From NCBI GenBank assembly GCA_012184525.1, contig WOFQ01000077.1:31904-95903 (forward strand): 64,000 nt of DNA. Reading direction: 5' to 3'. This DNA comes from Xenoacremonium recifei (lineage: Eukaryota > Ascomycota > Sordariomycetes > Hypocreales > Nectriaceae). A program made the translations under genes and the position numbers. Positions within the stretch are counted from its first letter, which is position 1, and each line of letters begins with the position of its first letter. The notes under the pieces were generated by a model that was not told where the DNA came from, did no database searches, and worked only from the letters and a program-made list of their open reading frames with translations. Of the stretch, positions 45,067 through 56,820 are shown piece by piece.

Positions 45067-45868
45067 GATTTAGCAGTGCATACAATAGACTGAGAGAAAT
45101 TTTATACCGTATTATATGTGTCAACTAGTACTTAAAAACCACTATTCTAAATAAAGCTTTTATCTTAATACGAAGCTTAGCAAATTATGGTTGACCCAGT
45201 TGGTAGGGCTTTGTAAGGTCACGAAGAGTAAAGTATAGAACTCAGACTTTCTCGAGCCTTCGATAAATAAACAATTTCCCCTGTCTTACCTTGCTTCGCC
45301 ACAGAGGAAATAAGTGCGTTATCCTTCTTAATAGACATTAAGCTATTTCTTACTTCAACGAATGATTATTGTGGTAGACACCCTTTAGAATGACTTTCAG
45401 AGGGCACCACCTCGCTTGGTCATCGGCAATCAGAAGTCCCTCTTTGGCTAGGTAAGTGGATCAATTACTCTGTGGAAAAATAGGTTCTACTACCGCTATC
45501 TTCTGAACCAATCAGCTAATGTCAATGCTTACTAACTATAGATTCGAGAGTGCTCTGCAAGATCATTAGCGTTAGATACCTCACACTAGTGCCTTTGTTA
45601 TCTCATTGACTCTGAGTCCGTGTATAAACCTGCGGTCACCGGTGGAGTGGGGACGATGCAGCTATCTCAGATAACTACTTATTTCTAGATTTTGAACCCA
45701 GGACGGAACAGACCGTGAGCGTGCACAGTCCTTACAATTCAAGAATCATATATAAGCCGCAACGCTCTTGCGAACTGAAGTCCAGCTTTGGTTGTCAATA
45801 CTCCCTATCGCAATCTCAAACCCATAGCCCTTTCCCTACGACGCGGTCGTTCAATCGGCCAGACAGCT
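45067..45868. promoter_or_regulatory. Permease promoter region with a CGGTCACCG site
   Basis: About 800 bp. CGGTCACCG at 45633-45641 is identical to the site at 43625 and lies about 230 bp before the permease start. No gene is seen. Confidence 0.5.
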
Positions 45869-47753
45869 ATGAAGCTACGATTTCCGTCCGTTTTAGTTCC
45901 GAGCGGCAAGCTACGTGTGTCCCAGGAACGCGGTTTGTCGAAACCCGACACATCGTCGTTCCTCGATAATGATGATCTCCGACCGCTTAAGGTCCATGAC
46001 CGTACCTGGGGCTTCTGGACCTACATGGCATTCTGGTTCAGCGCCGCATCCTCTGTTGCTGATTGGTATGGTTGTTCTGCGGGAGTCGCCGCGGGGCTCT
46101 CCCCCCTCGAGGCACTCTTTACATCGTTCGGCGGAAGAGTGTTGGCTTCATTCCTCATGATTCTGAATGGCCGCGGCGGTTCTATGTATCATATCCCTTA
46201 CCCTGCCCTGGCACGAAGCTGCTTTGGTGTATATGGAAGCTACTGGCCGATCATCAGCCGTGTTATTCTTAGCATTGTATACGAGGGTATCAATATAGTT
46301 CAGGGCGGGTATTGCTTCTAGTAAGTAAACAATGCAACTACTTCAAAGCCAGCTGCAACGAAACTGACCGATGCCAGCGTTATGCTACATGCAATTTTCC
46401 CCAGTATCGCGCATCTGCCAAATATCATGCCTGAAAGTGCTGGTATTGATACCGGTGTGCTGATCGGCATCCTCGTTCTATGGGTCGTGGCTATCTTTAG
46501 TGCCCCACTACGTATCCCTAAGGCTCGGAGTATTGTGGTGATTCGTCTCATCACCTTCATCATTGCGGCGGTTGCTATGTTGGCATGGTGTTCTTCTCTT
46601 GCTGGGGGGGTCGGCAAGGTTCTGGCTCAACCCGCACAGGTCAAGGGATCCGCCCACAAGTGGCTTCTCGTCAAATTCTTTCTTATCGGACTCAGCAGCT
46701 GCGCGACATTTATTACAAACGCCTCAGACTTCCAACGATATGCTACTAAGGCTAATGACCCTATTTGGGGAAATATTATTGGAGGACCAGCGGCCAACTT
46801 AGTCGTCCATGTGGTTGGAGTCACGGTTGCCAGTTCAAGCACGCTGATCTTGGGAGAGGTGAGTCTACTGCCAGACGCTGACGTTGTCTAGACAGTTCTT
46901 CTAACTATCTTGGCCAGATGCAATGGAATCCTATCCTATTCTTGGATACACTGATGACCCAACACTACACCCCGGCATACCGAGCAGGAGGTTTCTTCAT
47001 TGCCCTGTGTTTTTCGTATGGCATTATTATCACCACAATTCTAGAAAATATCCTGCCGTAAGTCCTTGCCCTCGAGTGTGGTTGCGATCCTCTAACTGAT
47101 CATCTCGTAAAAGGGCTGCGAATGACTTGACCGGCTTGCTCCCTATGTATATCAGCTATAAGCGCGGTGCCATTATTATCACAGTTATCTCATTAGCCAT
47201 GAATCCGTGGTACCTTTTGAGTTCTGCAGCAATTTTTGTCACATATATCTCGTCATTTGGAGTATTTCTTGGCAGCATTATTGGAGTCATGATCACACAT
47301 TACTGGATAGTTGCGAGAGGCTATATCGACGTTGACGCTCTCTACCAGGGATCCAAGACCAGCCCGTATTACTACCTCCACGGCTTCAACTGGAGGGCAT
47401 ACGTTGCCTATTTCTGTGGTGTTGTCATGTGTCTTGATGGGTTTGCCGGTGCTGTTGGCAGAAAGATACCTCTGGAAGCTACCCATTTCTACAATGTGGT
47501 CTTTCCCATTGAGATCTTGGCATCCTCGGGCGTCTATTTGAGTCTCTGCTTGATCTGGCCGGTCCCGTATCAGGTAGGTCTGAAAGAAAAGAGTTGGAAT
47601 GAACCTAGGGAGTACTACGACCCAGACGATCCAGAAACGCCTGTGATCACTGAAGGATCTGAGATAACACAGAGGGTAGGAATGGAATCTCGATGCCCAA
47701 CTAAAACAGATGCAGAAATTGGAGATCGAGAGACCGAAGGCGGGAGCGTTTGA
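45869..47753 (+). CDS. NCS1-family permease (uracil/allantoin Fur type)
   Basis: Four exons, 45869-46320, 46378-46858, 46918-47057 and 47114-47753, give 570 residues (ATG at 45869; the frame is open upstream to 45788). Features include NDDLRPLKVHDRTWGFWTYMAFWFSAASSVADWYGCSAGVA (shown here only as landmarks NDDLRP, TWGFWTY and SVADWY), NGRGGSMYHIPYPALARSCFGVYGS in the third segment region, SDFQRYAT, NPWYLLSSAA and a hydrophilic C-terminus rich in Asp and Glu. The Fur branch imports uracil, allantoin, uric acid or related compounds with protons. It is not closely similar to the Fcy-type gene at 3012, so the two pairs are not a recent duplication. Confidence 0.87.
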
Positions 47754-47869
47754 TCATATACATCAGGGTAACATAATGGGCGGGTTTTGATCGATCGATC
47801 GAGTTTATTCCGCCCGAGAGGATGATTGTCGTACTAGTGGATATATTCACAGTTCAGGAGATTCTGGAG

Positions 47870-48660
47870 TAATTGCGGTGAGCAGCACTTTAAATATTAT
47901 TACTATTAAATTCTTTTATATAGCTTACCTTATTCCCACATACGAAGACCTGGGAGCTAGATATTCAAATAGCATAATTAAACCTTAATTATTTCAATTT
48001 ACGGAAACTGTAATACAAAATATTAAAGACTCCTAATATTATTCCTGTAATGAAAATATAAAAATATATGTCAGGAACTGGAGCGGTAATAGGGGAGTGA
48101 ACGAGCTGTCTGAGAGGTTGCAGTATATTTGTAGCCTAGTTATAGCGTTATTGCCTTTAGGGGTCACTAGTTGACTATATTAATCTCTTACTTTCTATAA
48201 ATCTAGGGATCTTATTGATATATATATAGACGACTGGGAACTTTAATATGTTTTGCTGCGGCTTTGCAGCGTCTTTACAGCGTTATTATATCATAATATG
48301 CTGCGATATAATAATACAGAGAAATTAATTCATAAATTATAAATATATTAATTAGGTCTATTTACCTTTCCTAATAAACCTGGAATATTGTCATAAAATA
48401 AATTTTATAATAAGCCCGCTACTTATTTTATTATACCTTAAGTAAATTCCTCTAATTTAGTAACTGAATTTCTATTCTTTTTAATAATCTAATAATAAGA
48501 ACTAAATATATAAAATTTAAACCCTAATTAATATTTTTAAAACTATAAAAGTTTATTAATCCGAGATCTTAAAGGTATTAAAAGATAAATTATTAAAATT
48601 TCTAATTATTTTAGTTATTTATATATAGAAATATTAATATCTTATACAAATATTATCCCC
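47870..48660. other. AT-rich island
   Basis: About 800 bp of very AT-rich DNA dominated by TA, TAA and ATT words, with stops everywhere in all six frames. It abuts the truncated acyl-CoA dehydrogenase fragment. The composition fits RIP-mutated repeat DNA; no element is recognisable. Confidence 0.65.
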
Positions 48661-48669
48661 GTGTATATC

Positions 48670-49002
48670 ATTAATATAGATTGCGAAGTGAAAATAGTTA
48701 AAGCCCTCTATTTTCAGCCCTCCAAGCAGCTCATAAATTCCCGTAATATTCAGCAGGTGGATTGGCACTGGAGCTGGCAGGTTTGGGATAAACATGTTGT
48801 GTTTGGAAAACGTCTTCAATACATAGGGAGGCACATCTCTTGCCGTCTCCCATTTTAGAACAGAGGATGCAAGATGCTCATCGACAAATGAACGACATGC
48901 TTTCTGCCATCGAACATGAGATTCGCTGTAATATGGCGACGGAAGACCGGTGAGCCATGGAGGCTCTGAGAACGGAACCGGCACGGTGCCTTCGGCTGAC
49001 AT
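48670..49002 (-). pseudogene. Acyl-CoA dehydrogenase, N-terminal fragment only
   Basis: From ATG 49002 the frame reads like the start of a fungal acyl-CoA dehydrogenase: FSEPPWLTGLPSPYY, SHVRWQKACRSFVDEHL, then HNMFIPNLPAP and GLKIEGFNYFHFAIY. After this, near 48680, similarity ends and the frame runs out inside the AT-rich island. The FAD- and substrate-binding parts are missing. It is a different subfamily from the broken gene at 7661-8924. Confidence 0.65.
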
Positions 49003-50588
49003 GATCCCAAGAGCGCTCAACAAGTCTAGGCCAACAGACAATGGTAACTGCAATTGAGAGTTTTCTTTTCCCAATGAAAAAGATAGAGTGAAATTTTAGG
49101 AACATTTAGTGATGAAATCAGCTTTAAGGCAGTAGATAAGGGTTACTTTGACTTGTTCCTAGACAATGCCGGCCTGAATCGCCAGAACATCTCAAAAATG
49201 ACGAACCATTACAGAGGAGAGGGCAAGTGCTGGGATTACTGATAGTTCTCTGCATTATTGCGAGCAGTGGAAGCGGGGTATTCGTAAGCTCTGTGCTCCG
49301 AAGCATGGCTGGTAAGTCCCCCGCCTCCTGTGCTCGTTCGAACCACCCAATTGCCGCAGTACGTACCGGTCCAGGTACTACAAACTCGCTTTCAAGTATC
49401 TTGCTCTTTAATGAATATGGTCGAAAAGACAACCCTGACCAAAACCAGATGGCAATTCCCGTCCGCCCATTTAGGCGGAGCTGCAAATTATTTCACCGCT
49501 TGAGACATCTATCCGAGATCAACGGGTAAACTACCCCGCAAGACGAAATAACCGGGGCGGCTCTCTTCTCTCCGGGCTCTTCGTAACGGGCTCTTCGTAA
49601 CGGGCTCTAATATGGGACTATGAAAAGGCGGGGAGGCCGTCTCGGGGCCTCTACTCCGTAGGGTCTAAATAAACTAGCGTAGCCATCGCGATTGCCGTCA
49701 TGACCTCCAGCGCCGGGGGCCTCGCGATCAAAATCCAAGTGGTCTGCCCCGAGCTTTTGCAGTACAACAGACTCTTACAAGTTCAATGTAGGAAAAAAAG
49801 TTCGTGCAGACCTTTGGAGCGTTAGAGAAGGGCTTAGTCGGCTTCATCCGAAAAAATAGCATTCGTTTAGAGTCCTTCTGCTCACTTTGAGACAGGTATG
49901 AGCCGAATAACAACCAAAGTACGGAGTAGACGAACGCGGTGTTCTGTGAGGCCGCATTTAGCCTGGGCGTTTTGCCCCGGCTGAGTGTGGCAAGCAGTGG
50001 CACCTCGTCTCGAGGCCCAAGACTAGGCGATGACATACACGGCAATAGGTGGATTTCACGATAAGCCGCCTTGCTTCGTCGGCATGATTGGCTGATGAGA
50101 TCGGGTCACTCAAAAGCAGAAGTCTTGTGCGAGTCTTCTACAAAATTTAGCACGACGGAGTCACAGCTTACTCGTCCCATATCTGGAGATAATCTGCAAA
50201 CACCCTGTGGTTTCGAAGACGCCCTAGTCAACACTTCATTTTTCAGGCTTCTGCATCCTGACCTGCGATCAGGGTTTCGCCTTTCTCCCCCCCACATCTT
50301 CTGGGTGCCTTAGCGCAAACATAGACCAGAGGCCCCGTCTCGAGGCATCCGGCTTTGCAACCACTGCCCCAGCTATCGCCGTCGTGGGTTGCCTGCCAAG
50401 ACCGTGGCAAGCAGATTCATCCGAAAAGTGCCCATCCAAAGCGAAATTTGAGACTCGATAAATAACAAGCTGGCGCGACGTTGTATGCAACTAGCTAGTA
50501 ACAAGTTGGCTACCCTTCACGAGGCTCAATTCAATTTAATATCATCAACTGGACTTTTCAGAGATTCAAGCCAGTGAAATCTATCAAA
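49003..50588. other. Relic-rich region without an intact gene
   Basis: About 1.6 kb. A 14-bp unit (CGGGCTCTTCGTAA) is repeated twice plus a partial third copy at 49573-49608. A minus-strand frame at 49486-49124 (EFVVPGPVRTAAIGWFERAQ) may be a gene remnant that I cannot name. The remainder shows only short frames. Confidence 0.45.
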
Positions 50589-51689
50589 ATGCTAGCAAAG
50601 CCCAATCCCCAGCAGAATGTCATGGACCTGAAAGGACACGGGGGTACAATTGAGAATGTTGGAATGCTAGAACCTTTCAACCTAGATACACCTCTTGGTG
50701 TTTTAAAGGAGGAGTATCAACGAAAGGGCGTTCTTTGGGTAAGACTTTCTCACTCTTCGAATTAGAAGCCGGTCGCGTGTTGACTCATTACACAGATAAA
50801 GGGCTTGCTTGACCCTGCTTTCGTCAACAAGATGCGAGCAGACTACTTAGAGTTCGTGAACAAGGGGTCGGGCATGTTGAAAGAGGGCACCGTGCCAGTG
50901 GATGGAATCTTTTCAGGTGCTGACTGGCGTGAATTCGTCCTCCCTGGCGCCATCCGCGCCGCAGCAGGTCTCCCGAACGATGGGCCATTTGTCGAAAACT
51001 CCAATAGGGCGCATGCGTCAGAATTTTACCAAAATTTTAAAGATGAAGTCGGGAAGCGGTTACAAAAGTTGGTCGGAGACATCTGTAACTTCGAAGACCC
51101 TTGGTGTCTGCCTCGGTCCATCCTGAGATGCAATGTGCCCGGCGGAGAGACGACGCCAGTTCACTATGACCAGCTATTTCTACGAGGCGGTCCCCCAACC
51201 AGCATAACCGCGTGGGTCCCTATTGGCGACGTCGAACTGAGAGGTGGCGGCCTCATCTACTTGGAGCAATCTCACCAGCTTGGCGCGAAGCTTGAAGACG
51301 AATTTTCTGCAATGAACGCCACATTGTCTGAGGAGGAGAGAGCATCAGCGTTCAACAAGAACATGGAGAAAGGAGGGTGGCTCACTAGAGACGCGTCATG
51401 CTTTGGTAATAAACACGATCGCCGGTGGTTGGTGGTAAGTATGATTCCACAAGACCTCTGCAAGTTTATTTTGCCTGACATTCCTATATAGGGTCAATAC
51501 GAAGCTGGTGACGTAGTCTTCCACAGCCCCTTCATGATCCATGCCGCCGCCACAAATGAGTCGGACGAGCGTATACGTGTCTCAACGGATCTCCGATTCG
51601 TAGACAAGTCAAAGCCTTACGACAAGCGTTGGACTACCATCGCATACCAGGCTGATGATACCAACTTCTCTCAACTCGACAAAGCATAG
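50589..51689 (+). CDS. Phytanoyl-CoA dioxygenase (PhyH) family protein
   Basis: Exons 50589-50738, 50796-51434 and 51492-51689 give 328 residues. The iron site is His and Asp in TTPVHYDQLFLRGG and the distal His in FMIHAAATNE, with RIRVSTDLRF providing the 2OG Arg region. TSITAWVPIGDVELRGGGLIYLEQSH is the typical PhyH core. N-terminal MDLKGHGGTIENVGMLEPF and PLGVLKEEYQRKGVLWIKGLL fit fungal members of this group, several of which act in secondary metabolism. It is clearly different from the PhnY-like protein at 35 kb. It lies tail to tail with the monooxygenase gene at 51965. Confidence 0.87.
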
Positions 51690-51964
51690 AGGGTTTATTC
51701 ATTATAACCAGTTTTAGCGCAAAAACATATATATCCATTTTATAACATCTGTAGAATGTGTCTATGACTCTCAAACAGCCTTTGGAGGAGACGTCTATCT
51801 AGATAGCAAGCGTACTGAATGCCCATATCCCTTATCAATTTGGGAGCCCTAGAAAGATGAAGTGATGATGATTCCCTTCCCTTAACCTTCAATTTGACTC
51901 CTCCATGACCTTCTATGAGGAAATGCAATCCTCGATAGAAGAGCACCTTCTACCACTTCCATAA

Positions 51965-53404
51965 CTATGAAAGTTCCAGAGAAGTATCTAGTGGACTGGT
52001 TCGCGAAAAGATCATATCTGAAAAGTAGTTCTCGCGCCCTTTCCAAGGCCTTTCATCCGACGCCATGGGCAATTGTCCCTCTGCCGCAGCGACATATGTT
52101 GAGGTCAAGTTTAGAAGTTTGCGAGGATGAAGTTTCAACTCCTTCTCCTTGGATAATTTGGGAACGGCAGCTGAGCATTGCTGCCTATGAAGATACCGTA
52201 AGAGGCGGCAGACAAACAAGCCTGTGACATCAGCACCCGGTGTCCATGATTCATTGGCAAAACCGATCACGAAAGCTGCATTAGGGATATCCTGAAGCAT
52301 GACGCCTTGCCATGCGGATTTCTTGGAGATGTCACACCTCACGCCATCGACCTTGATGTCGATGCCACCGGCAATTTGTAGTTTTAGTCCTGTAGCGCTG
52401 ACGATAATGTCTGCGGGAAGGATCTCTCCCGAATCAAGATGAATGCTGTTTTCGTCTATATGATTGATAGTGTCTGTTTTAATAAAGACCTTTCCAGTGT
52501 GTAGAGACTTATAGAAGTCGCCATCTGGACACAGACATAAACGTTGATCCCAGGGGTTGTATTTTGGACTAAAATGTGGATCAATGGGGATATGCTTGGG
52601 CAATTGCTGCTTTGCGCTTCGGCGGAGTACCCATCGTGCGGCTCTCGGAAATCTGCGACAGAAGCGATAGAATATTTGTGCTCGAAGAATCCAGCTCAGT
52701 CGCATCCACTTCTGGACAAGGCTTTTCGGCAGCATTCCTTTGATAGACTCCCCAGTTGCTGAGTTTGAAAGGGACATGATATATGTTGGACTGCGCTGTA
52801 GCATCGTCACCGTTGAGGCCTCTTCCGCCAAAGCTGGCACTAGAGTAACTGCGGTGGCACCACTACCGATGATAACCACCGATTTTCCTCGGTAGTCGAA
52901 GTTTTCTGGCCAAAATTGTGGGTGTAGGACTGGCCCTTTAAGATTGCTGAGTCCGTGAATATCCGCTTGGAGTGGCTGATGGTAGTCATAGTAGCCAGTG
53001 CCAAAAATTACCCAGCGGCAGTTGTAGCATTCTGAAATTCCGTTGCTCTCAATTGTCAAAGACCATCCCTTGTCTGACGAAGACCATAAAGCCTCCACTA
53101 CCTTTTGATTGAAACGAATATGTTTATGGATACCGTATTCGGTCGCCGCATCTCGAATATACTGTTTGATTGAGGCGCCACCGGCAATAGGTTTTGGATG
53201 ATTCCGAGGGTACCAGGCAAAGCCGTACGTATATAAATCAGAATCAGATCTGATACCGGGATAACGAAACAAGTCCCATGTACCACCCATATCTCCTCTA
53301 GCTTCGAGGATAGAATAGCTAAGAGTAGGCAATTTGGACTGTATTCGAAAGGCAGAGTTGATGCCGGCGATGCCAGCGCCGATGATAATAATGTCGAAAG
53401 ACAT
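51965..53404 (-). CDS. Flavin-containing monooxygenase, Baeyer-Villiger-like
   Basis: One exon, 479 residues from ATG 53404. Two Rossmann motifs are present, IIIIGAGIAGINSA for FAD and VVIIGSGATAVTLVPAL for NADPH. GDMGGTWDLFRYPGIRSDSDLYTYGF and SATGLKLQ are typical of class B monooxygenases. The Baeyer-Villiger fingerprint FxGxxxHxxxWP is present as LKGPVLHPQFWP, with Leu in place of Phe. Such enzymes insert oxygen next to a ketone or oxidise a heteroatom. The C-terminus after PWKGRENYFSDMI is short. Confidence 0.87.
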   Translation of the reverse strand: MSFDIIIIGAGIAGINSAFRIQSKLPTLSYSILEARGDMGGTWDLFRYPGIRSDSDLYTYGFAWYPRNHPKPIAGGASIKQYIRDAATEYGIHKHIRFNQKVVEALWSSSDKGWSLTIESNGISECYNCRWVIFGTGYYDYHQPLQADIHGLSNLKGPVLHPQFWPENFDYRGKSVVIIGSGATAVTLVPALAEEASTVTMLQRSPTYIMSLSNSATGESIKGMLPKSLVQKWMRLSWILRAQIFYRFCRRFPRAARWVLRRSAKQQLPKHIPIDPHFSPKYNPWDQRLCLCPDGDFYKSLHTGKVFIKTDTINHIDENSIHLDSGEILPADIIVSATGLKLQIAGGIDIKVDGVRCDISKKSAWQGVMLQDIPNAAFVIGFANESWTPGADVTGLFVCRLLRYLHRQQCSAAVPKLSKEKELKLHPRKLLNLTSTYVAAAEGQLPMASDERPWKGRENYFSDMIFSRTSPLDTSLELS

Positions 53405-54608
53405 TTTGACTAAATTTGAGTTCAAGTCTAAGATGGTATGTTCTTGAATGTGTCTTCACTTGCCAAGTGGAAATGAGAAAGGCGTTATCAACTTCAAAGA
53501 AAAAAGAAGAACCTCTTTTAAGTCTACTTTATTGGCCATGCTATGGACTGGGAGGCGTCCCTCGGTATCACAAGCTAAGTCCGAGGCTCAATAATCTTCA
53601 GTTACATCTTAATCACCTTGTATCTCAGTATAAAATTGGAAATTCTCCGTCGGAATATATACAAATATGCGCGGTTCGTCTCGGAGGAACTCTATGCCGA
53701 CGGATAGCAGGGCTCTTTTGTAGCTCCGATCCGGCAAATCATGTAGCTGGTACAGGAAAACGCCATGTAGCGCTTCCAATTCATACCAGATACAGAACCT
53801 TGTTCGTTCCAAATATTCCGATTCAAAACCGAAATTTAATTTAAATCCGAGCTTTAGAATGGCTAAGCTGATGCTAAATCTTCTGTGACAGGAATGCGAT
53901 AGTTCGCTCGCAGATACGCGGCTCAACCTTAATCAAGCATACCAGATTTGAGCCTGAAGTGGAACAAGGCCGTTGACCGCATAAAGGAATTCGGCAGATT
54001 TGTCTTGCTTCCTGGTAGCTAGTCAGATTCTATTTGAAGTTTGTACTTCCAGTGTTCCTAGTATCTATCTAGGGATCTCCCGTGACCTATCCTGGACAAG
54101 GATCCTTCCTGACCGATTTTTTTGCGGCTATATATTGCCAGAGGAGGACGTGAGCAATAAATTGATGGAAAGTCTCTTGGGTCAACATTTCATTCCGCTT
54201 CAGTATATGACGGCTGGCGGTCGTCGAGATGGAACATCGAAGCATAATTCGAGATCCCAGGGCTGGATCCTGCAAGAAAAAAGGTAGAGATCTTAAGGCT
54301 GTGATTGGTGCAAAAGTGGAAATGCGGCGCACTTCTGCTTTGCATGCTTGAATAGTAGGCTAGGTTAGGGTCGGATTTGATTCTGTTCCAGTGAGATAAG
54401 TCATGCATCTTCCATACTCAGAGTAGCGTGAATTGGTCCCTCGAGACGGTGACCAATTCTTAGCGAGTGGATCAGTGTTTGGATCACGGGGCCCCTAAAA
54501 TAGGGTGACGTAGGTACTGAAATGGGGGTTTCTCTCTGGCACGCTAATTTCCCCAGTCACCTTCTTGACTACCGCTTACTGGACTCGGGCACAATCTTTG
54601 TCGGAAAC
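53405..54608. other. Intergenic region, nothing recognised
   Basis: About 1.2 kb with short frames only. GTGGATCAGTGTTTGGATCA near 54460 resembles words at about 39950 and may belong to a decayed transposon end. Confidence 0.4.
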
Positions 54609-56820
54609 ATGGCCATGCCTGATGAGCATCGCAGAGAGATTGCAGCTTCGCAACGCTCGGCTAGCAAGAGGGCTAGAAAGAGCCGCAGCCGGGGGTTGAG
54701 AACGAGGACGGGATGGTAAGACGCTGTTGAATCCAGGATCGCGGTCAGGGATTAATCGGAGTCGTAGCTTGACATGTCGCCAACGGCATTTGAAGTGCGA
54801 TGAACAAGGCAGGTCAATTCTATCTTTGCGCCTCGGCCAGCCCGCTAATAAGATCCGGAAGAACCCGTTTGTGGGCCTTGCACCACAGGTCGTAGGACTT
54901 GCATCTATAGTACGGTACGGTCTGGAGAGACGGAGCTCGCCAGAGCAGCTGCATCCAGACTCGCTGATCATTCTCCCCAGGCATCTGATTGGGTGATTTC
55001 TCATAAGCCAAGAAGCTCTCCTAATGGTGGACGGTCAGGAGAGTGTCAGACGGGGGATTTGGAGGTCTCGAACGTGTCCGTGCCGCCAGACTTACCGCTC
55101 GTTTCTCGCAACGGGCCAGCCGCAGAATCAACGGCCACCACGGGTCAAATCTCCCCAGGGGGGTCTCTTGCATACTCCCCCGGCACCTCTGAGCTGCTCA
55201 CTGCCGGGGGCGCTTCAACAAAATGGCTTGACTTGCTCGCGACTGATGCGGCTCAAGCAGATTCGACCTTCTCTTTAGTCCCTAGCCCACTTCAGGACTT
55301 CATCGACAGGGAGCAGGGTCCTGTCAGTAGCAATGCCCTGCATGCCAGACTTGAGAGTCTGACGAATACCTCCGCAAAATCAGAGTATGCTTGGCAAGAG
55401 ATCAGTGACATTGTCCTGCAAGATCATGAAGCTGTACTATTTCGCAAATTTGCAGAACACATATCCCTCTGGGTAAGCACTTCTTGGCACATTCACAACT
55501 GGGATCACAGGATCCTGATGAAATTGTTGCACAGCTTGATCTTCTTGACCCCCAACGCCATTTCTCGACTTATGCTACCAAATTGGCAGTAAGTAAATGC
55601 CGCATTCTCCTGGCGCGTTTGGTTCGATGCTGAAGTGCTCATAAGTTACGCAATGTTGGTCTTATGAAAGCAATCCTCGCTCTCGCATCCCGCCACGAGG
55701 CCATGAGAAATACGACGCAACTCTCTGCCAGGGTTGGACGCGATCCCGAATCATCCATCGCTCATACCCAAGCAATCCGATATTATTACGAAACTCTGCA
55801 CTATGTTCAAACAGCACTAACTTACACAACGTATGCTCTATCGGAGGAAATACTTGCCACGGCGGTCATTATTTCCACATACGAAATGTTCGACGAGTCA
55901 AACTCCAACTGGCAACGGCACCTGAAGGGTGTATTCCGGATCCAAAGAAGTCAGACTGTCACCGGTGAGTCTGGTGGCATCCGCCAAGCCGTTTGGTGGG
56001 CATGGCTGCGGCAGGACACTTGGGCAGCATTCCGAGAGAGAAGACCATGCTTTAGCTTTTGGATTCCTTCGAAAACTTACAGCGATTTGTCCAAGTATGA
56101 GTTAGCCGACCATGCCATTTTTCTTCTGAGCAAAGCTGTCAATTATTCGGCGTTGGGGAACATGAATCCATATGGGAACCCTGAGTCACTTGATCAAGAA
56201 ACCATTCGCAGGAGATCAGCTGCAGCTTCGGGTCTTTTGGCTGGGCTCGAGGAATGGAAGACGTATTTGGAACCCGAATTGCGTCCTCTCCCTTGTCCTC
56301 ATATTGGCATGGAGGGGACAAAGACGACGTTTGCTCCTGTCTGGATTCATCCTCCAAACTTCGCTGTAGCCCTAATGGTGTACCACTTTTCTAAGATACT
56401 CATCGCCCTGCACCGGCCTGCGGAGACTGGGTTCGCATATCATCTCAAAACCCAGGTCAGTGTTCACAACTGAATACAATGCGCCTCGCTGTCTAACATG
56501 CTTCTCAGCGTGCCTTGTCAGAGTCCGTGGCAGTCATAGTTGGCATCGCAATGGCCTTGAATGATCAGGGATGCCAGATCATTACGGCCCAATGTTTATT
56601 TGGAGGTTTGCCTTATCTGTATTCCGATTGGCGGGTAGAAATTGTACATTGACGCATCAGTCCTTTTGCAGCTGGTTTATGCGTGCACGAACCGGACCAG
56701 AGAACCACGGTGTTGTCACTTATAACGCGCTGCCATGAGGAAACTGGCTGGCCCTTATCGACTATGCGAGAAGACCTAGTCTCCGAGTGGATGAGGGTTG
56801 ATCAAGACGCTGATACTTGA
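54609..56820 (+). CDS. Zn2Cys6 transcription factor, seven exons, one GC-AG intron
   Basis: Exons 54609-54715, 54768-54808, 54853-55472, 55535-55588, 55646-56455, 56509-56605 and 56672-56820 give 625 residues. The zinc cluster is spread over three exons: TGCLTCRQRHLKCDEQ across exons 1-2, then DPEEPVCGPCTTGRRTCIY in exon 3. Only a GC donor (ACAAG|gcaggt, intron 54809-54852) keeps exons 2 and 3 in frame. The nearby GT donor would not. The C-terminal part is an Arca/acetate-regulator-like domain (GLMKAILALASRHEAM, SEEILATAVIISTYEMFDES, WQRHLKGVF, GGIRQAVWWAWLRQDTWAAF). Several first-exon frames are short, so the gene appears broken unless spliced. It may control the surrounding oxidases. Confidence 0.85.

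Noticed and set aside
49124..49486. Minus-strand frame with EFVVPGPVRTAAIGWFERAQ
   Set aside because: Looks protein-like for about 50 residues but matches no family I recogn ise, has no clear start and lies among relics; left as a possible remnant.
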